A stretch of 64,000 bases of DNA from Sphaerisporangium perillae (GTDB taxonomy: Bacteria; Actinomycetota; Actinomycetes; Streptosporangiales; Streptosporangiaceae), in assembly GCF_023276435.1 (NCBI RefSeq), contig NZ_JALLPO010000009.1:165393-229392 (forward strand), written 5' to 3'. Below are positions 59,351-64,000 of this stretch, piece by piece. Position 1 is the stretch's first letter; each line of letters begins with the position of its first letter. Position numbers and translations under genes: made by a program. The notes beneath the pieces are model-generated. The model ran no database searches, had not been told where the DNA came from, and saw nothing but the letters and a program-made list of their open reading frames with translations.

Positions 59351-60757
59351 TCAGCCGACGGCGCAGCCGGTGCCGTTCAGGGTGAAGGCGGTCGGGGAAG
59401 CGTCGCTGGAGGACCAGGTGCCCTGGAAGCCGAACGAGGTGTTGCCGCCGGCCGGGATGGCCCCGTTGTGCGCGGCGTTCTTGGCCGTCACGGCCGCGCC
59501 GCTCTGCGAGAGGCTCACGTTCCAGCTGTTGGTCACCTTCTGGTCACCGGGGAAGGTGAAGCCCAGAGTCCAGCCGTTCACCGCGCTCGAGCCGGTGTTG
59601 GTGATGGTGATGCTCGCGGTGAACCCGCCAGGCCACTCGTTCTTGGTGTAGGCGACCCGGCAGGAGCCGTTGCCGCCTCCCCCGCCGCCACCGCCGGAGG
59701 CCGTGGTCACCGTGACGGTGTTGGAGGGGGCGGAGGTGTTGCCCGCGGCGTCGCGCGCCCGCACCGAGAAGGAGTACGACGTCGAGGCCGACAGCCCGGT
59801 GACGTTGTAGGACGTGCCGTTCGCGGTGCCGACCACGGTGGAGCCCCGGTAGACGTCGTATCCGGTCACGCCGACGTTGTCGTTCGACGCGTTCCACGAC
59901 AGGTTCACGCCGCTGGAGGTGACGTTGGAGGCGCTCAGGTTGGCCGGCGCGCTGGGCGCGGTCGTGTCCCCGCCGCCACCGCCACCGCCGCCGACGCTGT
60001 AGGAGAAGCTGTTGACGGCCAGCCCGGTGCCACCGACCCAGGGCTCGAAGCCGGCCTGCACGCTGGTGATGTACCAGGAGCTCTGCGCGTAGCCGCGGCT
60101 CAGCATGTCGTTGTAGAAGGCCGAGACCGGGAAGCTGATCGAGCCGGTCGGCGAGGTGCGCACGTACGACACCACGTTCCAGCCGCTGTTGCCGTACCAG
60201 ACGTCCCAGGTGCCGCCCGCGAGGCTCACCGTGGCGACCCTGGATCCGACCGGCTGGACGTTGCCGGTGTGGTTGAGCCAGACCATCAGCTCGGCGCCGG
60301 TGTTCTGCCCGTCGGTGCGCGCGGTCGGGTCGAACCAGACGTCGTACGCCGCGTCGTACACGCTGGAGCCGGAGGGGTAGGACATGCTCACGCTGGTCTG
60401 GATGCTCGGGAACCTGCTGTCGGTGACCCGCATGGGCAGGCTGCTGCCGGTGCTGCAGTTCGCGTAGTGGCAGCCGGCGTAGATCGCGGGGTAGGAACCG
60501 GGAGCGCCGTTCTGCGGCTTGTTGTGGCTCGCCTGGGTGACCGTGAACCCGTTGGAGGTGACGTTGATGCACTGCTGGGTGTCATCGCCCCAGTTGTTGT
60601 TGATCACGACGTACTTGCCGCCCTCGAGCGTGGTGGCGCCGTACTTCTCGCAGATCACGGTGTCCGCGCGGGCCTGACCGGTGACCACCACCGTCATGAG
60701 GATCGAGCCCACGGCGGCGAGGACGGCCGTCAGGACTCGCAGTGCTCGACGTTTCAT
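59351..60757 (-). CDS. GH12 endoglucanase with FnIII and CBM2 modules
   Basis: 468 residues from ATG 60757. Sec signal (RRALRVLTAVLAAVG ... GQARA). GH12 catalytic domain about 33-250 with AELMVWLNHTG (nucleophile Glu) and AGFEPWVGGTGL (acid/base Glu). A Gly linker leads to an FnIII domain (APSAPANLSASNVTSSG to NTVTVTT) and then a CBM2 (SCRVAYTKNEW ... WSSSDASPTAFTLNGTGC). An endo-beta-1,4-glucanase acting outside the cell. A perfect CebR/CelR box lies 25 bp upstream of the start, so it is probably induced by cellobiose. Confidence 0.93.
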   Translation of the reverse strand: MKRRALRVLTAVLAAVGSILMTVVVTGQARADTVICEKYGATTLEGGKYVVINNNWGDDTQQCINVTSNGFTVTQASHNKPQNGAPGSYPAIYAGCHYANCSTGSSLPMRVTDSRFPSIQTSVSMSYPSGSSVYDAAYDVWFDPTARTDGQNTGAELMVWLNHTGNVQPVGSRVATVSLAGGTWDVWYGNSGWNVVSYVRTSPTGSISFPVSAFYNDMLSRGYAQSSWYITSVQAGFEPWVGGTGLAVNSFSYSVGGGGGGGGDTTAPSAPANLSASNVTSSGVNLSWNASNDNVGVTGYDVYRGSTVVGTANGTSYNVTGLSASTSYSFSVRARDAAGNTSAPSNTVTVTTASGGGGGGGGNGSCRVAYTKNEWPGGFTASITITNTGSSAVNGWTLGFTFPGDQKVTNSWNVSLSQSGAAVTAKNAAHNGAIPAGGNTSFGFQGTWSSSDASPTAFTLNGTGCAVG

Positions 60758-60781
60758 CTTGACTCCGGGGGTGGGGGGTGG

Positions 60782-60795
60782 TGGGAGCGCTCCCA
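60782..60795 (-). promoter_or_regulatory. Perfect CebR/CelR operator before the cellulase gene
   Basis: TGGGAGCGCTCCCA, identical to the published operator of CebR/CelR and to the box at 26827. It stands 25 bp from the GH12 start, where a bound repressor would block initiation. Confidence 0.85.
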
Positions 60796-60842
60796 TTTGC
60801 CTGTGACCCTAGGTCCGGCTCACCGCCGCAGAACAGCACCCG

Positions 60843-62366
60843 TTAGGGGAGTCGGCTCTGTTCCACCGGTTGAACAGGCATTACGTCCGCCTCTCCGGTG
60901 AAACTTTCAACTCCGAGCGCGGCTGCGGCGCGGGCGACGTTGCCGGGCATCCGGCCGAAGACCAGGCCGTGGAACGGATACACGGCCCACCAGTACAGGT
61001 GGCCCAGCAGCCCGCGCGGATGGAAGATCGCCCGCTGGCCGTACACCGTCCCGCCGTTCTCGCGGCGGCAGCTCAGCTCGAGCCAGGCGAGGCCCGGCAG
61101 CAGCATCTCGGCGCGCAGCCGCAGCAGGCGGCCCGGCTCGATCTCCTCCACCCGCCAGAAGTCCAGCGCGTCCCCCACCCGGAGCCGGGACGGGTCGCGC
61201 CTGCCCCGGCGCAGGCCCACGCCGCCGAGCAGGCGGTCGAGCAGGCCGCGCATCCGCCAGGCGACCGGCAGGGAGTACCACCCGTGGACGCCGCCGATGC
61301 CCTCGATCACCCGCCACAGCGCCTCCGGAGGCGCGTCGACCACCCTGGAGCGCTCGTCGGCATACAGGCTGCCGCCCGCCCAGTCGGGATCGGTCGGGAG
61401 CGGGTCGCTCGGGGCACCGGGCGTCGACGCCGAGGTCCAGCGCGTCTCCACGCCCGCCTCCTTGATGCGCTGGAGGGCCAGCCGCACGGCCCGGACGAAC
61501 GGGGTCAGACCTCCCGGCGGGTCCGGGATGTACCGGGCGATGTCGCGCTCACGGCAGACCGCCTCGTTGCGCAGCGACTCCACGAGCGGCCGTGCCACGA
61601 CCGCGGGGACCGGGGTGACCAGCCCGACCCAGTGGCTGGACAGGCTCGGCGTGAGCAGCGGCACGGGGATGACCAGCCGGGGAGGCAACCCGGCCGCGGC
61701 CGCGTACCCCTGCATCATCTCGGCGTAGGTGAGGACGTCCGGGCCGCCGATGTCGAAGGTCCGGTTCATCCCCTCAGGGAGGTCCGGCGCCCTCACCAGG
61801 TAGCGCAGCACGTCCCTGATCGCGATGGGCTGCGTGCGGGTGCGCACCCAGCGGGGCGTGGTCATGACCGGCAACCGCTCGGTGAGGTGGCGCAGCATCT
61901 CGAAGGACACCGACCCCGAGCCGATGATCACCGATGCCCGGAACGCCACGGTCGGCACCCCCGAACCGAGCAGGATGGACTCCACCTCCGCCCGCGAGCG
62001 CATGTGCGGCGACGGCCGCTCCCGCGGGGTCAGGCCGCCGAGGTACACGATGCGGCGTACCCCCGCGTCCCTGGCCGCGGCCGCGAACGTGGTGGCCGCC
62101 ACCCGGTCCCTGGCGGCGAAGTCGCGGCCGGCGGCCATCGTGTGGATCAGGTAGAAGGCGACGTCGACGCCCTCCAGCGCCGCCCTCGTCGTCTCCGCCT
62201 CGGTGGCGTCCGCCTCGGCGACCTCCACCCGGCCGCGCCACGCCCGGCCGCGCAGGCGCTCGGCCGACCGCACCATGCAGCGCACGTCGTGACCGGCCTC
62301 CAGCAGCTCGGGCACGAGCCGTCCGCCGATGTAACCGGTCGCGCCGGTCACCAGGCACCGGGTCAT
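60843..62366 (-). CDS. NAD(P)-binding atypical SDR with C-terminal DUF2867
   Basis: 507 residues. N-terminal atypical SDR fold: TRCLVTGATGYIGGRLVPELL, CMVRSAERLRG, VAFYLIHTMAAGRDFAARDRVAATTFA and the GVRRIVYLGGL motif. From about 340 the DUF2867 domain follows (GGSLYADERSRVVDAPPEALWRVIEGIGG, DFWRVEEIEPGRLLRLRAEM), a START-like lipid-binding fold. Function unknown; in other bacteria such proteins occur near carotenoid or lipid genes. Divergent from the MarR fragment. Confidence 0.85.
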   Translation of the reverse strand: MTRCLVTGATGYIGGRLVPELLEAGHDVRCMVRSAERLRGRAWRGRVEVAEADATEAETTRAALEGVDVAFYLIHTMAAGRDFAARDRVAATTFAAAARDAGVRRIVYLGGLTPRERPSPHMRSRAEVESILLGSGVPTVAFRASVIIGSGSVSFEMLRHLTERLPVMTTPRWVRTRTQPIAIRDVLRYLVRAPDLPEGMNRTFDIGGPDVLTYAEMMQGYAAAAGLPPRLVIPVPLLTPSLSSHWVGLVTPVPAVVARPLVESLRNEAVCRERDIARYIPDPPGGLTPFVRAVRLALQRIKEAGVETRWTSASTPGAPSDPLPTDPDWAGGSLYADERSRVVDAPPEALWRVIEGIGGVHGWYSLPVAWRMRGLLDRLLGGVGLRRGRRDPSRLRVGDALDFWRVEEIEPGRLLRLRAEMLLPGLAWLELSCRRENGGTVYGQRAIFHPRGLLGHLYWWAVYPFHGLVFGRMPGNVARAAAALGVESFTGEADVMPVQPVEQSRLP

Positions 62367-62434
62367 CTCCCCACCCCCGATAGGGGCCCTACCCGGTCAC
62401 GGCGCCACCCGATCCGCGGCCGGCGGCGCAGCTG

Positions 62435-62615
62435 CCTTCGGCTCACCGGCACGGGGCAGGCACTCGCCGAGGCCGTGCACCGGCGGCGGCGCGACCGCTT
62501 CGCCGCCGTCATGCGCGACTGGCCGGACCACGACCGCGCCACCTTCGCCCGGCTGCTCACCCGGTTCACCGACGGCATGATCCAGCAGCCGGATCATCTG
62601 GATGAAACGGGGTAG
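62435..62615 (+). pseudogene. C-terminal remnant of a MarR-type regulator
   Basis: The frame ending at TAG 62615 reads LRLTGTGQALAEAVHRRRRD then RFAAVMRDWPDHDRATFARL, the typical wing-to-dimerisation end of MarR proteins. The DNA-binding helix is absent upstream, where coding passes into the divergent SDR gene's promoter. Probably a deletion remnant, perhaps of a regulator of the SDR or oxidoreductase gene. Confidence 0.55.
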
Positions 62616-62651
62616 GCCACTCGGTATCCGCTCATCCGGAGGAATGCACCC

Positions 62652-63059
62652 ATGCTTTACGGCAAAGAGCACGTCGACAGGTACCGGGCGACCGACGGCA
62701 AGGAGGGGCACGACTGGAACGGCACGACCGTCCTGCTGCTCACCACCAAGGGCCGTACCACCGGGCGGCCGTACACCACCCCGCTGATCTACCAGAAGCA
62801 CGGCGACGACTTCGTCGTCGTGGCCTCCAAGGGAGGTGACCCGCGTTCTCCCGACTGGTACCAGAACCTGCAGGCCGCCCCGGAGGTCGAGGTCCAGGTC
62901 ATGGGCGACAGGTTCCATGCGCGCGCCCGCACAGCGACGCCCGAGGAGAAGCCGGAGGTGTGGCGGCTGATGACGGGCACCTGGCCGCAGTACGACGAGT
63001 ACCAGACCAAGACCGATCGCGAGATCCCCGTCGTGATCCTCGAACGCGCCGGCGGCTGA
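62652..63059 (+). CDS. Deazaflavin (F420)-dependent nitroreductase family protein
   Basis: 135 residues, single DDN-like split-barrel domain: TTVLLLTTKGRTTGRPYTTPLIY, FVVVASKGGDPRSPDWYQNLQ and VEVQVMGDRFHARARTAT. Such proteins use F420 as hydride donor and reduce quinones or nitro compounds. GGAGGA precedes ATG 62652. It fits an F420-producing actinomycete. Confidence 0.9.
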   Translation: MLYGKEHVDRYRATDGKEGHDWNGTTVLLLTTKGRTTGRPYTTPLIYQKHGDDFVVVASKGGDPRSPDWYQNLQAAPEVEVQVMGDRFHARARTATPEEKPEVWRLMTGTWPQYDEYQTKTDREIPVVILERAGG

Positions 63060-63105
63060 CCGCCGCACGAGGCCGGCCGGGAGCCGCGACGGCGACCGGC
63101 GGCCC

Positions 63106-63171
63106 GCACCGGTGATCGGGCCGCCCGTTCGAGTGATCGGCGGCCCGTTCCAGTGATCGTTCCAGTGATCG
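63106..63171. repeat. Short GTGATCG-type tandem repeats
   Basis: A CGTTCCAGTGATCG-like unit recurs four times (one copy reads CGTTCGAGTGATCG, the first is partial), in the gap between the nitroreductase and rhomboid genes. No gene lies in this 279-bp gap. Confidence 0.5.
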
Positions 63172-63338
63172 ACCCCGGAACCGTGACCAGTGGCCCGAGC
63201 GCCACGAGGCGGCAGCGGTCCGGGTCGTCACCGGTGGCCTGCCGGCCCGACATACGCGAAGATACCTGGGGTGGGACGGCCGGGCATCGTCCCGGCCGCC
63301 CGCCGAGGGGTTCCGCGCGGGCGCGCAGTCAGGGAGGC

Positions 63339-64000
63339 ATGGTGGGCACCGAAAACCAGACGGCCGAGATCATGATCGCCGAGGCACGGAAGGCGTTCTG
63401 GGTCATGGTCGGGTTCCTGGCGTTCATCTGGCTCGTGCAGATCGCCAACTCGGTCTCCTCCTACTCCCTGAGCCGGTCCTTCGGCATCGCCGCCCGCGAT
63501 CCGGCAGGGCTGCCGGAGATCGTCACCGCGCCGTTCATGCACTGGAGCTGGGAGCACATCGAGGGCAACTCCGGCCCGCTGTTCGTCTTCGGCTTCCTCG
63601 CGGCCTACCGGGGAGTGGTCAAGTTCCTCGGCGTCACCGCGCTGATCGCCGTGGCGAGCGGCCTCGGCGTCTGGTTCGTCGCGAGCGCGGACAGCATCAC
63701 GGCGGGCGCGAGCGGCGTGGTGTTCGGGTACTTCGGCTACATCCTCGTGCGGGGCATCTTCGACCGGCACCGCATCGACATCGTGGTGGGGCTGGTCATG
63801 GCGCTCTGCTTCGCCTACCAGTTCACCGGGCTGCTGCCGACCGACGAGTTCAGCTGGCAGGGCCACCTGTTCGGCTTCGTGGGAGGCATCCTCGGCGGCT
63901 GGCTGTTCCGCGACCGGCGCCCGCGCGCGGCGGCGGCCGCGGCCGGCGCCGCCGCCCGGCCCCTGGGCGGCTCCGCACCCCAGGGGCCGGGCAGGCCGGA
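63339..64000 (+). CDS. Rhomboid family intramembrane serine protease (runs off the right edge)
   Basis: About 220 residues visible, starting ATG 63339 (GTG 63342 also fits the GGGAGG). Rhomboid motifs: HWSWEHIEGNSGPLFVFGF, TAGASGVVFGYFGY with the catalytic Ser in GASG, and FSWQGHLFGFVGG with the catalytic His. About six membrane helices. The C-terminal end is Arg/Ala/Gly-rich and continues beyond the window. It cleaves transmembrane substrates; targets unknown. Confidence 0.88.
   Translation, partial: MVGTENQTAEIMIAEARKAFWVMVGFLAFIWLVQIANSVSSYSLSRSFGIAARDPAGLPEIVTAPFMHWSWEHIEGNSGPLFVFGFLAAYRGVVKFLGVTALIAVASGLGVWFVASADSITAGASGVVFGYFGYILVRGIFDRHRIDIVVGLVMALCFAYQFTGLLPTDEFSWQGHLFGFVGGILGGWLFRDRRPRAAAAAAGAAARPLGGSAPQGPGRP

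Overview
This is a GC-rich (roughly 70%) actinomycete chromosome segment. The gene set points to the Streptosporangiales (Streptosporangium, Nonomuraea, Microbispora or a close relative). Supporting signs are an SsgB-type sporulation/division protein, a DUF574-type methyltransferase, an ECF42 sigma factor with its DGPF partner, F420-type deazaflavin oxidoreductase, CebR/CelR-type cellulose-utilisation operators and many GTG/TTG starts. The genus is inference; no rRNA is present.

Layout. 0-5.6 kb: end of an unknown gene, NIPSNAP gene below an Rrf2 regulator, AlkA-type glycosylase, DUF1761/DUF1905 pair divergent from a DGPF-ECF42 pair. 5.6-11.8 kb: accessory region with a complete-looking DDE insertion sequence with terminal repeats, two divergent DUF3293 genes, a tiny cysteine-rich ORF, an unknown zinc-finger-like protein and a doubly truncated IS3 element, ending at tRNA-Val(CAC). 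12-21 kb: ssgB, a divergent DUF305/LVIVD lipoprotein pair, pabC and pabB separated by a tnpB-less IS605-type relic with an omega-RNA-like end, a beta-hydroxyacid-dehydrogenase-like gene, hutH, an ArsR-type regulator and tRNA-Gly/Cys/Val. 21-27 kb: a five-gene family-5 ABC importer below CebR/CelR-type boxes. 27-34.6 kb: a cyclic-nucleotide-domain histidine kinase coupled to a receiver-thioredoxin-reductase fusion, a fucose/arabinose isomerase-like protein, small unknowns and a methyltransferase.

34.6-41.5 kb: an eight-gene polyol PTS operon (DeoR regulator, PfkB kinase, mannitol-type IIC/IIB/IIA, zinc dehydrogenase, HPr, Enzyme I), so import, phosphorylation and first catabolic steps lie together. 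41.5-48.4 kb: PAP2-like membrane protein, then a probable amino-sugar/peptidoglycan-recycling group (BadF-type kinase, GHL10 hydrolase, GH3 NagZ-like enzyme, MurR/RpiR regulator) with matching dyads. 48.4-51.7 kb: small membrane proteins, a secreted cysteine-rich repeat protein and an unknown propeller-like protein.

51.8-57.1 kb: the most interesting region, a tightly packed three-gene operon (DUF559-type nuclease, winged-helix-like protein, 1046-residue protein with two P-loop ATPase domains, the second HerA/FtsK-like) flanked by the C-terminal remnant of a tyrosine integrase. I regard it as a candidate uncharacterised defence or DNA-processing system. 57.4-61 kb: AA10 lytic polysaccharide monooxygenase translationally coupled to a DUF305 lipoprotein, an IstB fragment abutting a 24-bp perfect palindrome, and a GH12-FnIII-CBM2 cellulase under a perfect CebR/CelR box. 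61-64 kb: NAD(P)-binding/DUF2867 protein, MarR fragment, deazaflavin-dependent nitroreductase and the start of a rhomboid protease.
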